Below are positions 15,826-25,331 of a stretch of DNA of 64,000 nucleotides, in pieces. The stretch covers positions 1 through 64,000 of the forward strand of contig CAYQJV010000004.1 in the NCBI GenBank assembly GCA_964417925.1, read 5' to 3'. Origin of the DNA: CAYQJV01 sp964417925. Its GTDB lineage: Bacteria; Hydrothermota; Tepidihabitantia; B3-TA06; CAYQJV01. Within the stretch, counting starts at the first letter, position 1; every line of letters begins with the position of its first letter. The notes under the pieces were generated by a model. The model saw only the letters and a program-made list of their open reading frames with translations, was not told the origin of the DNA and made no database searches. The translations under genes were made by a program, and so were the position numbers.

Positions 15826-16777
15826 ATAAAACCCATAAGAATTGTACATTCGCCTTTTATCACCAGGAAAATATCAAAAAAGCAAATATTGATGAGATAT
15901 ACGGTGAAATTGAAATTTTTAAAGAATATGCAGAAGGATTAAAAGATATTGATGGTTTTCCCATATCATTGTAGTATTTTGGATGCACAAATCTCATTTC
16001 AAATCTCTTAAAGTAAGTCCTATCTATTTTCCTGAAATTCCAAGAGGAGTTTTTGCAACCAGACATCCTGATAGACCAAATCCTATAGGAATTACAGCTG
16101 TGGAACTTGTAGAAAGAAAAAATAATATTTTAAAGGTAAAAGGAATAGATATGCTTGATAAAACTCCTGTAATTGATATAAAACCCTATACCTTGGGCGA
16201 TATAAAAGAATCTGTAATTACGGGATGGCTTGAAAAAAAAGCCAAAGACTTCACAAAGGATGTGGTATACTATTTTAAAAATCTTAGAAAGAAAAACGTT
16301 TTAAAAGTTATAGAAAGAGTCCGCAAAAGATTGAGAAAAAAGGATATAAAAAAAGTAGCACTTGCGTCAAAAACCGAGAACACCACGTTATTATTTGCCG
16401 AAAAGATACTCTCTGAATTTAAAAATATTAAAATTTACTGGGTTCATCGCCATTCCTCAATCTGCATAAAAAGAAAAAATATAGAAAAACTTAAAAAACT
16501 CGGGGTTGAAATTGTACATTATGTTTCTTGTGTATCTTTAACCCATCCTTTAAAAATATTGGGAGAAGGGTTTAAGAACGCGGTTGAAATCTCAATAGCA
16601 CTTGCAGATAAAGGTAAAATGGAACCAAGAGAATACATAATCTCTATTGGAGGATCAGAAAAAGGAGTAGATACAGCAGTGGTGATAAAGACCGCTTTTT
16701 CGAAAGATATATTCTCTGTTCACGCTCAAAAAATGCCCGAAATAAGAGAAATTCTATGTATTCCTTTTAAAAAATAA
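15826..16777 (+). pseudogene. TrmO-like tRNA methyltransferase fused to a pyruvate-kinase C-terminal-like domain, N-terminus frameshifted
   Basis: The front reads KPIRIVHSPF, then NIDEIYGEIEIFKEYAEGLK in a second frame, then VVFWMHKSHFKSLKVSPIYF in a third; each break is a short run (about 15858, 15880, 15960). From 15983 the frame is open: RGVFATRHPDRPNPIGITAV and IDMLDKTPVIDIKPY are TsaA/TrmO signatures (N6-methylation of t6A37 in tRNA-Thr). Residues 110-264 of that frame match the stand-alone pyruvate-kinase alpha/beta domain family: KVALASKTENTTLLFA and IISIGGSEKGVDTAVVIK. This fusion is unusual. No standard start codon is visible; ATA 15826 is a guess. Confidence 0.65.
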
Positions 16778-16793
16778 AACCTACATTTTAAAC

Positions 16794-16821
16794 TTGCAAT
16801 TTTACCTGCCGAGTTTATCAT
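16794..16821 (+). promoter_or_regulatory. Leaderless-type promoter of the phosphatase operon
   Basis: TTGCAA (16794-16799), a 16-nt spacer and TATCAT (16816-16821), with ATG 16827 5 nt downstream. The in-frame TTG at 16794 belongs to the -35 box and is not a start. Confidence 0.7.
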
Positions 16822-16826
16822 TAATT

Positions 16827-17459
16827 ATGTTTAAAAGAATAATACTTGTAAGACACGGAGAATCAGAAGGAAACAAAGAAGAACTGTTCAGAGGAAGAAA
16901 GGACTTTTGTTTAACGGAAAACGGAATCAAACAAGCAGAAAGAGTTGCTCAAGCTCTGTTGCGATTTGGATTTAAAACAGTCTATACAAGTCCTTTAAAA
17001 AGAGCTTTTGATACTGCAAAGATAATAGCAGATAGAAAAAAGGCAGAAGTAATTGTTGAGAAAGGATTTACAAACATATATCTCGCCGAATGGGAAGGTA
17101 GACCCAAAAAAGAGATAAAAGAAAAATATCCAGAGTTATGGAAAATATGGATAACCGAACCAGAAAAACTAAATTTAAAAGGAGCAGAAACCTTAGATGC
17201 GTTACAAAAAAGGGTTACACAAACGCTTTACCGAATAATTGAAGAAGAAGATAACGAAACTTTTGTAGTAGTTACTCATCGGGCTGTTTTAAAACCTATG
17301 ATAGCAGGAATTCTTGGAATTAAGAAACCTTATTTCTGGAAGATACACATTGATACTGCTTCCTATAGTATAATTGAATACAGAAAGGATAGAGGATTTA
17401 CCTTAACTCTCTTAAATCAGACAGAACATCTTGAAAATTTCGTTGTAGAAATTGTATGA
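16827..17459 (+). CDS. Histidine phosphatase (phosphoglycerate mutase-like)
   Basis: A 210-aa protein with the catalytic RHGESEGN at residues 8-15, the second Arg in YTSPLKRAFDTA and the late His in VVVTHRAVLKPMI: a complete histidine phosphatase superfamily set. It could be a cofactor-dependent phosphoglycerate mutase-like or alpha-ribazole/other small-molecule phosphatase; sequence alone does not decide. It overlaps the next gene by 4 nt (ATGA). Confidence 0.9.
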   Translation: MFKRIILVRHGESEGNKEELFRGRKDFCLTENGIKQAERVAQALLRFGFKTVYTSPLKRAFDTAKIIADRKKAEVIVEKGFTNIYLAEWEGRPKKEIKEKYPELWKIWITEPEKLNLKGAETLDALQKRVTQTLYRIIEEEDNETFVVVTHRAVLKPMIAGILGIKKPYFWKIHIDTASYSIIEYRKDRGFTLTLLNQTEHLENFVVEIV

Positions 17460-19741
17460 TACTTACTTTTATCTTTTACCTTTTTTTACAAGTTGACACA
17501 ACTCAGATAACCATCTTCTACATATCCTCTCCGAATGGCCTTATAGATTACTGCCATTGTCCTGATGCTCCTTATGGAGGTCTTGCAAGAAGAAAAAAGG
17601 CAATAGAAGAACTCCAAAAAAAGCACCCTGCTTTACTTATATTTGATTCCGGGGATATCCTTTCTCCCTTTCCAAGAAAAGATAATGACATAAGATTTAT
17701 AAATGAATATAAAAAAATACCCTTAGATGCAGTATGCCTTGGAGATCAAGACTTTATGTACGGTTTTGAATTTTTTGAAAAAAATCTAAAACCCTATCTG
17801 CCTTATGTATGTTTAAATGTTTTTTGGAATAACAAACCTCTTGTAACCCCTTATTTTATAAGAAATATAAAAAACAAAAAAATCCTCATCACAGGCCTTA
17901 TTGCTCAGGATGCCTTTATGTTTATGGAAGAGGAAAAACTCAAAGATTTAGAAGTAAAAGACCCCTTAACAACATTAGAAAACCTTTTAAAAAAGGAAAG
18001 AAAAAATGTAGATTTATTCATTGTTATTTCTCATCTTGGGCCATCCCTCGAAAAGAAAATAGCAGAAAAAACTGAAGGAGTAGACATAATAATTAATGGA
18101 CACATTCCAAAGATATACGATCCTCCATTGAAGATAAAAAATACACTGATATTAGGAGCAGGTGAGGATTCAAAAAGATTTGGAGTTATTAATTTATGGA
18201 TTGCTAAAAAAATTGTAAAATTTGAAAATCAAATAATTCCTTTGGATGAAAAGTTTGGAAAAGAAGAAGTTAAAGTTAAAAATGAAAAAATAAAGATACA
18301 GGAAAAACTTTCTTCTGAAAAAAGGGGAATTCAAATTCTTCTTTTTTATTCCTCTGATTGCGAACACTGCAGATTTATTATAGAAGATTTCTTGCCAAAA
18401 ATGGAAGAAAAATATCCTGGTAGATTTTATGTAAAGTTTTTTAACATTGACATACCTGATAACTATTTAAAGCTTGAAGAGCTTGAAGAGAAATATAAAG
18501 ATACAGATAATGAAATTCCTGTAATCTTTATTAAAGGAAGGGTTCTCGGGGGAGAAAAAGAAATAGTTAAAAATTTTGAAAAAATAATAAAAGAAGAAGA
18601 GATTAAAAAAAGGGTAGTACATGAAGAGACAAAAGATACTGTACATTATAAAGTTGAAACAAAAGATACCTTTGAAATTGTCTATTTTTATACTTACGGA
18701 TGCAAGGCATGTTCCAGAGCAGAGTATGTATTGAAAATTCTCAAATCCAAATATCCAATAAAACTTGAGAAATTTAACATACAGCATAAGAACAACATGG
18801 CACTTCTTGAAGCTTTCTGCGAAGTTTATAAAGTAGAGGAAAATAAAAGAGGGCTTACCCCCGCAATTTTTACCCCTTCTCATTATCTTCTCAAGGAAGA
18901 TATACGACTTAAAACACTCCAGTATCTTCTTGAAAAAGAAAAAAAACATAAGATAAACTGGAACGTAATTTACAAAAAGAAAGAAATAGGAGAGAAAAAA
19001 ATCATTGAGAGGTTCAAAAAAATAGGAATAATTCCTCTGATTCTTGCAGGATTAGTAGATGGAATAAATCCATGTGCCTTTGCTATTCTTCTGTTTTTTA
19101 TAACGTATCTTTCAATAGTGGGAGTAACAAAAAGGAAATTAATTCTCGTTGCAATTCCATTTATATTTGCTGTGTTTTTGACATACTTTGTAATAGGAAT
19201 AGGTCTATATAAAGCTGTAACTTTACTCTCCTTGTTAAGAATAATTTCAAAAATGATAATACTCCTTACTACCATAGGCCTTTTTATACTTGCAATTTTA
19301 AGTTTCAGAGATTACTATCTTTTTAAAAAGGGAAGAGAAAAAGAAATGAAATTAAAACTTTCTGATTCTCTTAGAAAGAAAATACATAAAATTATAAAGA
19401 ACAAAACGACCCTTGGTGGGTTTGTTTTTGGAACATTTATTACAGGAATCTTTGTATCTGTTTTTGAATTCGTATGCACAGGTCAAGTTTACCTTCCTAC
19501 CATTATATATGCAGCTCAACTACCTCAGACGAAAAGTGCCGGAGTATTTTATCTTTTTCTATATAATCTTGCTTTTGTATTTCCACTTGTGGTGGTTTTT
19601 ACCCTTTCTTATTTAGGGGTTAGCGAAAAAAGTTTTCAGGCATTCCTTATAAAAAGGACAGGTCTTGTAAAAATCTTAACCGGTACTTTATTCCTAATCC
19701 TTGGGAGCATTTTTATACTTATTATTTTAGGAATCATATGA
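17456..19741 (+). CDS. Fusion: metallophosphoesterase + two thioredoxin-like domains + CcdA/DsbD-like membrane domain
   Basis: A 761-aa protein. A signal-like N-terminus leads to a 5'-nucleotidase-type metallophosphoesterase (residues about 20-265: YCHCPDAPYGGLARRKK, IFDSGDIL, GDQD, ISHLG, NGHIP). Then come one thioredoxin-like domain with CEHC (about residues 300-385), a second with CKAC (about 400-490), and six TM helices from about 525 carrying GLVDGINPCAFA and EFVCTGQVYLPTI, the paired cysteines of CcdA/DsbD transporters. By analogy the membrane part would carry electrons from the cytoplasm to the outside thioredoxin domains. The link to a phosphoesterase is unusual and the substrate unknown. 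It overlaps mnmG by 4 nt. Confidence 0.85.
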   Translation: MILTFIFYLFLQVDTTQITIFYISSPNGLIDYCHCPDAPYGGLARRKKAIEELQKKHPALLIFDSGDILSPFPRKDNDIRFINEYKKIPLDAVCLGDQDFMYGFEFFEKNLKPYLPYVCLNVFWNNKPLVTPYFIRNIKNKKILITGLIAQDAFMFMEEEKLKDLEVKDPLTTLENLLKKERKNVDLFIVISHLGPSLEKKIAEKTEGVDIIINGHIPKIYDPPLKIKNTLILGAGEDSKRFGVINLWIAKKIVKFENQIIPLDEKFGKEEVKVKNEKIKIQEKLSSEKRGIQILLFYSSDCEHCRFIIEDFLPKMEEKYPGRFYVKFFNIDIPDNYLKLEELEEKYKDTDNEIPVIFIKGRVLGGEKEIVKNFEKIIKEEEIKKRVVHEETKDTVHYKVETKDTFEIVYFYTYGCKACSRAEYVLKILKSKYPIKLEKFNIQHKNNMALLEAFCEVYKVEENKRGLTPAIFTPSHYLLKEDIRLKTLQYLLEKEKKHKINWNVIYKKKEIGEKKIIERFKKIGIIPLILAGLVDGINPCAFAILLFFITYLSIVGVTKRKLILVAIPFIFAVFLTYFVIGIGLYKAVTLLSLLRIISKMIILLTTIGLFILAILSFRDYYLFKKGREKEMKLKLSDSLRKKIHKIIKNKTTLGGFVFGTFITGIFVSVFEFVCTGQVYLPTIIYAAQLPQTKSAGVFYLFLYNLAFVFPLVVVFTLSYLGVSEKSFQAFLIKRTGLVKILTGTLFLILGSIFILIILGII

Positions 19742-21597
19742 ATTCAAAGATTTTTGATGTAATTGTTGTGGGAGCAGGACATGCAGGTATAGAAGCAGCT
19801 CACGCTTCTGCTAAACTGGGGGCAAAAACCTTACTTGTTACAATAAATATTGACCATATCGCTCAGATGTCATGTAATCCTGCAATTGGTGGACTTGGCA
19901 AAGGCCAACTTGTTAAAGAAATTGACGCCCTTGGAGGATTAATGGCAAAACTTGCAGACGTGACAGGAATTCAGTTTAGAAAGTTAAATACTTCAAAAGG
20001 CCCAGCTGTACAATCAACCAGAGTTCAGGCAGACAAAAGAAAATATAGATATACAGCAAGAAACATGCTTGAAAAAATAGAAAATTTAAGCTTATGGCAG
20101 GCAAGAATAGATAGAATAATAGTAAAAAACGGAAAGGCAAAAGGGGTTGTAACAGAATATGGAGAAGAAATATATGCAAAGGCGGTAATCATTGCCCCAG
20201 GAACATTTTTATCAGGATTAATACATATAGGGCTTAGAAGTTTTAAAGCAGGAAGACTTGGAGATCCTCCATCCTATGAACTGGCAAAAAATCTTTGTGA
20301 ACTTGGATTTGAGCTTGGAAGATTCAAAACAGGTACTCCTCCAAGACTTGATGGAAGAACCATAGATTTTTCAAAAATGAGTCCTCAATATGGAGATGAA
20401 CCTCCTCCCAGATTTTCGTTTTTTACAGATTTTAGAGTTAAGAATTATATGCCTTGTTACATCACCTATACCAATGAAAAAGTTCATGAGATAATAAGAA
20501 AGAACCTCGCCTATTCTCCTCTTTATACAGGTAAGATAAAAGGACGTGGAGTAAGATACTGTCCATCCATTGAAGATAAAATTGTAAAATTTGCAGAAAA
20601 GGATAAACACAGAGTTTTCATTGAACCTGAAGGTGTGGATACCTATGAGTATTACCCAAATGGAATATCTACATCCCTTCCCCTTGAGGTACAGGAAAAA
20701 ATGTTATCTTTAATTCCTGGTCTTGAAAATGCAAAAATGATAAGACCGGGTTATGCCATAGAGCATGATTTTGTTCAACCTACTCAACTTTTACATACAC
20801 TTGAAACAAAAGAAATTGAAAATCTTTATTTTGCAGGTCAAATAAATGGTACTACGGGATATGAGGAAGCAGCAGCTCAGGGAATAATTGCAGGAATAAA
20901 TGCAGTCTTAAAAATAAAAGGTGGTAAAGAATTTATAATAGATAGAACCGAAGGATACATTGGAGTTTTAATAGATGATCTTGTGACAAAGGGAACCGAT
21001 GAACCTTATAGAATGTTTACTTCAAGAGTAGAATATAGGTTGTTATTGCGAGAAGATAATGCTGTGTTCAGATTGTGTCCTAAGGCTTATGAAATAGGAA
21101 TGTTATCCCCAGAGGAGTACGAAAGGGTAAAGAAAAAAAGAGAAGAAATTGAGACCCTTTTATCTTTTTTGAAAGAAACAAAAGTTTCAATGGAAAAAGC
21201 CAACGAAATACTTGCCAAAAAAAGGGAAGGGAAAGTATACCAAAAAATTTCCTTAGAAGAAATATTTAAAAGACCAAAAATAGAATGGGAAGATCTTGAA
21301 GAGATTGAAGAAAAATTGAAAAACATTCCTGAGGATGTAAAACAAAACGTAAGAGTAGAGATAAAATATAAAGGTTACATTGAAAGAAGTATAAGAGAAG
21401 CAGAAAAATTTAAGGAAACGGAAAACATAAAGATACCAGAAGATATTGACTACGATAAAATAGATGGGCTTTCTTTTGAAGTAAGAGAAAAACTTAAAAA
21501 AATAAAACCAAGATCGCTTGGACAAGCAGGAAGAATACCAGGTATAACACCTGTGGCAATAATGGCAATTTATAGATATTTAAAGAAAGACAAATAA
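19738..21597 (+). CDS. mnmG: tRNA uridine 5-carboxymethylaminomethyl modification enzyme MnmG (GidA)
   Basis: A 619-aa protein of full family length. N-terminal FAD site VGAGHAGIEAA, then CNPAIGGLGKGQLVKEIDALGG, GTFLSG, PSIEDKIVKF and the C-terminal RPxxxGQAGRIPGITP-like end (RSLGQAGRIPGITPVAIMAI) are all present. With MnmE it modifies U34 of tRNAs reading NNA/NNG. It is translationally coupled to the upstream fusion gene. Confidence 0.97.
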   Translation: MNSKIFDVIVVGAGHAGIEAAHASAKLGAKTLLVTINIDHIAQMSCNPAIGGLGKGQLVKEIDALGGLMAKLADVTGIQFRKLNTSKGPAVQSTRVQADKRKYRYTARNMLEKIENLSLWQARIDRIIVKNGKAKGVVTEYGEEIYAKAVIIAPGTFLSGLIHIGLRSFKAGRLGDPPSYELAKNLCELGFELGRFKTGTPPRLDGRTIDFSKMSPQYGDEPPPRFSFFTDFRVKNYMPCYITYTNEKVHEIIRKNLAYSPLYTGKIKGRGVRYCPSIEDKIVKFAEKDKHRVFIEPEGVDTYEYYPNGISTSLPLEVQEKMLSLIPGLENAKMIRPGYAIEHDFVQPTQLLHTLETKEIENLYFAGQINGTTGYEEAAAQGIIAGINAVLKIKGGKEFIIDRTEGYIGVLIDDLVTKGTDEPYRMFTSRVEYRLLLREDNAVFRLCPKAYEIGMLSPEEYERVKKKREEIETLLSFLKETKVSMEKANEILAKKREGKVYQKISLEEIFKRPKIEWEDLEEIEEKLKNIPEDVKQNVRVEIKYKGYIERSIREAEKFKETENIKIPEDIDYDKIDGLSFEVREKLKKIKPRSLGQAGRIPGITPVAIMAIYRYLKKDK

Positions 21598-21605
21598 GAA
21601 AAATA

Positions 21606-21633
21606 TTGACTTTAATTTATACCTATGTATTAT
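21606..21633 (+). promoter_or_regulatory. Leaderless-type promoter of pyrimidine-nucleoside phosphorylase
   Basis: TTGACT (21606-21611), a 16-nt spacer and TATTAT (21628-21633), with ATG 21639 5 nt beyond. The in-frame TTG at 21606 is the -35 box. Confidence 0.75.
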
Positions 21634-21638
21634 TTTTT

Positions 21639-22931
21639 ATGTTCATCCCTTATAAAATTATAAAAGAGAAACGCGATGGGAAAATATTGTCAAAAGAAGA
21701 AATATACTTTATGGTACATGGATATACAAAAGGAGAAATTCCTGATTATCAATTCTCTGCATTTTTAATGGCAGTATTTTTTAAAGGAATGACTGATGAT
21801 GAACTCTTTTTCTACACCAATGCAATAATAGAATCGGGGAAAAAATTTGATCTCTCAAAAATACCATTACCAAAGATTGATAAACATTCAACAGGAGGGG
21901 TAGGAGATAAGGTATCTTTGGTACTTGCTCCATTGGTGGCTTCATGTGGTGTATGTGTACCAATGGTATCAGGAAGAGCCCTTGGGCATACAGGGGGAAC
22001 TCTTGACAAATTGGAATCAATTCCTGGATTTAAAACTTCTATGGATCACACAGAATTTTTAAAGTTGCTTCAAAAAACCGGTTTTGCAATAATAGGGCAA
22101 ACTGAGGAACTGTGTCCTGCAGATAGAAAGATCTATGCCTTAAGAGATGTCACAGCAACTGTAGATTCAATTCCTCTAATCGCTGCATCTATTATGAGTA
22201 AAAAAATAGCAGAAGGAATAGAAGGACTTGTGCTTGATGTTAAAACAGGAAACGGAGCCTTTATGAAAAAAGAGAAAGATGCAGAAGAACTTGCCAAAAA
22301 AATGATTTCCATAGGGAAAAAGGCAGGGGTAAAAACGCTGGCACTGTTAACCGATATGTCAAAACCCTTGGGAAGGATGGTAGGAAATTCACTTGAAATT
22401 ATTGAAGCAATAGAAACGTTGAAAGGCAATGGGCCTTCTGACTTAACAGAACTTGTACTTTCCCTTGCCGAAAAAATGCTTGAATTGGCAAAAATTAAGA
22501 ATCCCCATAAACTACTTGAACAAAATATAAAAAATGGAAAAGCCCTGGAAAAATTAAAAGAGATGATAAAAAATCAGAACGGGAATCCAGGAGTAATTGA
22601 TAATTACTCCTTACTTCCCTTAGCAAAGGAAATAACAGAAGTAAAGTCTCCCATGAATGGGTACATCTATGAAATGGATACCGAAAAAATAGGGATGCTT
22701 TTAGTGGAGCTTGGTGGTGGAAGAAAGAAAAAGGAAGACACAGTAGACCATGGAGTTGGATTTGAATTTTTAAAGAAAACAGGGGATAAAGTTAAAAAGG
22801 GTGAAACCATTGTAAAGATCTACGCAGATATAAAAAAAGCAAAAAGAATTGAGAAAGAACTTTTAAACACTATTAAAATAGAAACTTACTCTCCTCCAAT
22901 TTCACCCCTTATTAAAAAAATCCTTCATTAA
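21639..22931 (+). CDS. Pyrimidine-nucleoside (thymidine) phosphorylase
   Basis: A 430-aa protein. IIKEKRDGKILSKEEIYFMV is the N-terminal helical domain, DKHSTGGVGDKVSLVLAPL the phosphate-binding signature, and KIYALRDVTATVDSIPLIAAS the pyrimidine site. The C-terminal biotinyl-like domain (GYIYEMDTEKIG...VDHGVGFEF) completes the fold. It splits thymidine, uridine or deoxyuridine with phosphate to base and (deoxy)ribose 1-phosphate; Thr/Lys specificity residues were not resolved. It converges on ftsZ. Confidence 0.95.
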   Translation: MFIPYKIIKEKRDGKILSKEEIYFMVHGYTKGEIPDYQFSAFLMAVFFKGMTDDELFFYTNAIIESGKKFDLSKIPLPKIDKHSTGGVGDKVSLVLAPLVASCGVCVPMVSGRALGHTGGTLDKLESIPGFKTSMDHTEFLKLLQKTGFAIIGQTEELCPADRKIYALRDVTATVDSIPLIAASIMSKKIAEGIEGLVLDVKTGNGAFMKKEKDAEELAKKMISIGKKAGVKTLALLTDMSKPLGRMVGNSLEIIEAIETLKGNGPSDLTELVLSLAEKMLELAKIKNPHKLLEQNIKNGKALEKLKEMIKNQNGNPGVIDNYSLLPLAKEITEVKSPMNGYIYEMDTEKIGMLLVELGGGRKKKEDTVDHGVGFEFLKKTGDKVKKGETIVKIYADIKKAKRIEKELLNTIKIETYSPPISPLIKKILH

Positions 22932-22960
22932 TTTTAGTTTTTATCTTAATTACTTCCTTC

Positions 22961-24079
22961 CTATTCCTCGCTTTGTTTTCTTAAAAATGTTGGTATATCC
23001 AGATCATTTTCATCAAATTTTCTCTTTGCTTCAAAACTTTTCTTCATCCTCATAAATGCAGGAATTTCAAAACTGTCTCCTCCTGGCATGAGAGTCTCTA
23101 TATTACTTGGTGGCTTTTTAGATACTTCTTCTATACCTGTTGCAATAACCGTAACTCTTATTTCTCCATCAGAAAAATTGTCCTCTGAAATACCATAAAG
23201 AATTAATGCATCTCTACTAACGGATTGCTGTATTATCTTTGCAGCATCTATTGCCTCATCAAGGGCCAGGTCTTCTCCACCTGAAATATTTATGAGAACT
23301 CCTTTTGCCCCTGTAATATCAAAGTCCTCTATTAAAGGTGAACTGATGGCCTTTTCTGCTGCATCCTTTGCTCTTGTGTCTCCCTTTGCCATTCCTATTC
23401 CAATAATCGCATTACCTCTGTAAGCCATTACTGATTTCACATCCGCAAAATCAAGATTTATGATGCCGGGTTTTGTAATTAAATCTGCTATTGCCTTTGT
23501 AGCGTTACATAATATATCATCTGCTATTTTAAACGCCATTTTTACTGGCGTCCCTTTAGGAGCCACTGAAAGAATTTTGTCATTTGGAATTACTATCAAT
23601 GTATCCACATAATCTCTCAGCTCATTTATCCCTGCTTCAGCATTTCTTCTTCTTATACTCCCTTCTATTGAAAAGGGTTTTGTAACTACTGCAACAGTAA
23701 GTATTCCAAGGGTTTTAGCAACTTCTGCGATCACAGGGGATGCTCCTGTTCCTGTACCTCCTCCCTCACCTGCTGCAATGAAAATCATATCCAGTTCTGC
23801 AAGAATATCTTTTATTTGATCTATAGATTCTTCTGCTGCTTTTCTACCGATCTCTGGATCCCCTCCTGAACCAAGTCCTCTTGTTAAATTTGGACCTATC
23901 TGTATCTTATGTTCTGCCTTTGAACGTTCAAGAGCCTGCAGGTCAGTATTTACTGCAAAAAATCTTACATCGGTAAGGCCATTTTCTATCATATGGTTTA
24001 TTGCATTACATCCTGCACCACCTACTCCAATAACTGCTATTTTAGGTTTATAAACATTTTCTCTTACTGGCTCAAACAT
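22961..24079 (-). CDS. ftsZ: Cell division GTPase FtsZ
   Basis: A 372-aa tubulin homologue with GVGGAGCNAINHM, the tubulin signature GEGGGTGTGASP and the T7 loop NLDFADVKSVM. After a short linker the C-terminal conserved peptide is DENDLDIPTFLRK, which binds FtsA and other partners. ATG 24079 is 5 nt after GGAGG; an in-frame GTG at 24085 overlaps that SD. It is the last gene of the dcw operon, 13 nt after ftsA. Confidence 0.97.
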   Translation of the reverse strand: MFEPVRENVYKPKIAVIGVGGAGCNAINHMIENGLTDVRFFAVNTDLQALERSKAEHKIQIGPNLTRGLGSGGDPEIGRKAAEESIDQIKDILAELDMIFIAAGEGGGTGTGASPVIAEVAKTLGILTVAVVTKPFSIEGSIRRRNAEAGINELRDYVDTLIVIPNDKILSVAPKGTPVKMAFKIADDILCNATKAIADLITKPGIINLDFADVKSVMAYRGNAIIGIGMAKGDTRAKDAAEKAISSPLIEDFDITGAKGVLINISGGEDLALDEAIDAAKIIQQSVSRDALILYGISEDNFSDGEIRVTVIATGIEEVSKKPPSNIETLMPGGDSFEIPAFMRMKKSFEAKRKFDENDLDIPTFLRKQSEE

Positions 24080-24092
24080 TTGCACCTCCTTT

Positions 24093-25331
24093 TTAAAAGA
24101 ACTCTTTAAACCATTTTTTCATTCTTTTAAGGATGGCATCAAACAGATTATTGCCACCCTCATTTACTTTTATAAAAGTAAGATTTTGCTTTTCTATTCC
24201 ATATTTTGCAAGTCCAACTGCAGTAGAGAAAATGGGGTCCTCCACTATATCGGTAAGTCCCGAGATTGCACCTGGCTTTCCAACTTTTACTGGAAGATCA
24301 AATATCTCCTCTGCGAGCTGTTCTATGCCAGGAAGTCTTGCAGTACCACCGGTAAGAACTACCCCTGCTGCAAGAAGTTCTGGATCCCATACTTTCTTTA
24401 CCTCTCTATACGCTATTGAAAGAATTTCCTCCACTCTTGGTTCTATTATAGAGGCGAGCATCTTCCTCGGTATTTTTCTTGGCTTTCTCCCCCCTACTCC
24501 TTTTATCTCTATCTCTGTATCATCCTCCTCCAGAAGTTTTGTCATTGCACATCCATATTTCTTTTTTATCTCTTCTGCCTCTTTTGGAGGAGTCCTTAAT
24601 CCAAGTGCAATATCATTGGTAATATTCTCTCCTCCAAGCCCTATTACCTGGGTATGCCTTATAGAGCCATCTTTAAATATTGCTATATCTGTAGTTCCTC
24701 CTCCTATGTCTATTAAAAGCACTCCAAGGTCTTTTTCATCTGGCTCAAGAACTGCATAGGAAGATGCAAGGGGCTGTAACACCAGATCTTTAACCTTTAA
24801 CCCTGCTCTTTCAACAGCTCTAAATATATTCTGGGCGGATGTAACGGCTCCGGTAACAATATGTACTTCTACTTCAAGCCTTCTTCCAAACATTCCTACA
24901 GGATCCTTTATTCCTGCATCACCATCTACTTTGAACTCTATAGGAATCACATGTATGATTTCTCTATCTAAGGATATGCTCACAGATTGTGCCTGTTCAA
25001 TCACTCTTGCAACATCCTTTTTGGTTATTTCCCCTCCTGGTTTTTCAACTGTTACCATCGCTCTGTTATTCATACTTGAAATATGCCCTCCTGCAATTCC
25101 AACATAGCACGAATCTATTTTTGTCCCTATCATGTTTTGTGCTTCATCCACTGCCTTTTTGATTGAATTTACAGTTTTTTCAAGATTAACCACGGTCCCT
25201 CTCCTCATGCCTTGGGAAGGTGCAAGTCCTACTCCTGTGATTCTTGGCTGATTGTGTTCATCCACTTCTGCAATTACCACTGCAACCTTTGTTGTACCAA
25301 GGTCAAGTCCTACAACTCTACCTCTTTGCAT
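24093..25331 (-). CDS. ftsA: Cell division protein FtsA
   Basis: A 412-aa actin-like ATPase: phosphate-1 VVGLDLGTTKVAVVI, SHS2 subdomain 1C, phosphate-2 VLLIDIGGGTTDIAI and adenosine motif VVLTGGTARLPGI. The C-terminus AILKRMKKWFKEFF is the amphipathic helix that tethers FtsZ filaments to the membrane. It starts inside the end of murB (14-nt overlap). Confidence 0.97.
   Translation of the reverse strand: MQRGRVVGLDLGTTKVAVVIAEVDEHNQPRITGVGLAPSQGMRRGTVVNLEKTVNSIKKAVDEAQNMIGTKIDSCYVGIAGGHISSMNNRAMVTVEKPGGEITKKDVARVIEQAQSVSISLDREIIHVIPIEFKVDGDAGIKDPVGMFGRRLEVEVHIVTGAVTSAQNIFRAVERAGLKVKDLVLQPLASSYAVLEPDEKDLGVLLIDIGGGTTDIAIFKDGSIRHTQVIGLGGENITNDIALGLRTPPKEAEEIKKKYGCAMTKLLEEDDTEIEIKGVGGRKPRKIPRKMLASIIEPRVEEILSIAYREVKKVWDPELLAAGVVLTGGTARLPGIEQLAEEIFDLPVKVGKPGAISGLTDIVEDPIFSTAVGLAKYGIEKQNLTFIKVNEGGNNLFDAILKRMKKWFKEFF

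Noticed and set aside
18467..18949. Open minus-strand frame of 160 codons inside the phosphoesterase-thioredoxin fusion
   Set aside because: Phe/Tyr-rich mirror of A-rich Lys/Glu codons; no start signals.
24133..24759. Open plus-strand frame of 208 codons opposite ftsA
   Set aside because: It is antisense to a strongly conserved gene, has no promoter or SD and a Ser/Pro/Ile-rich shadow composition.
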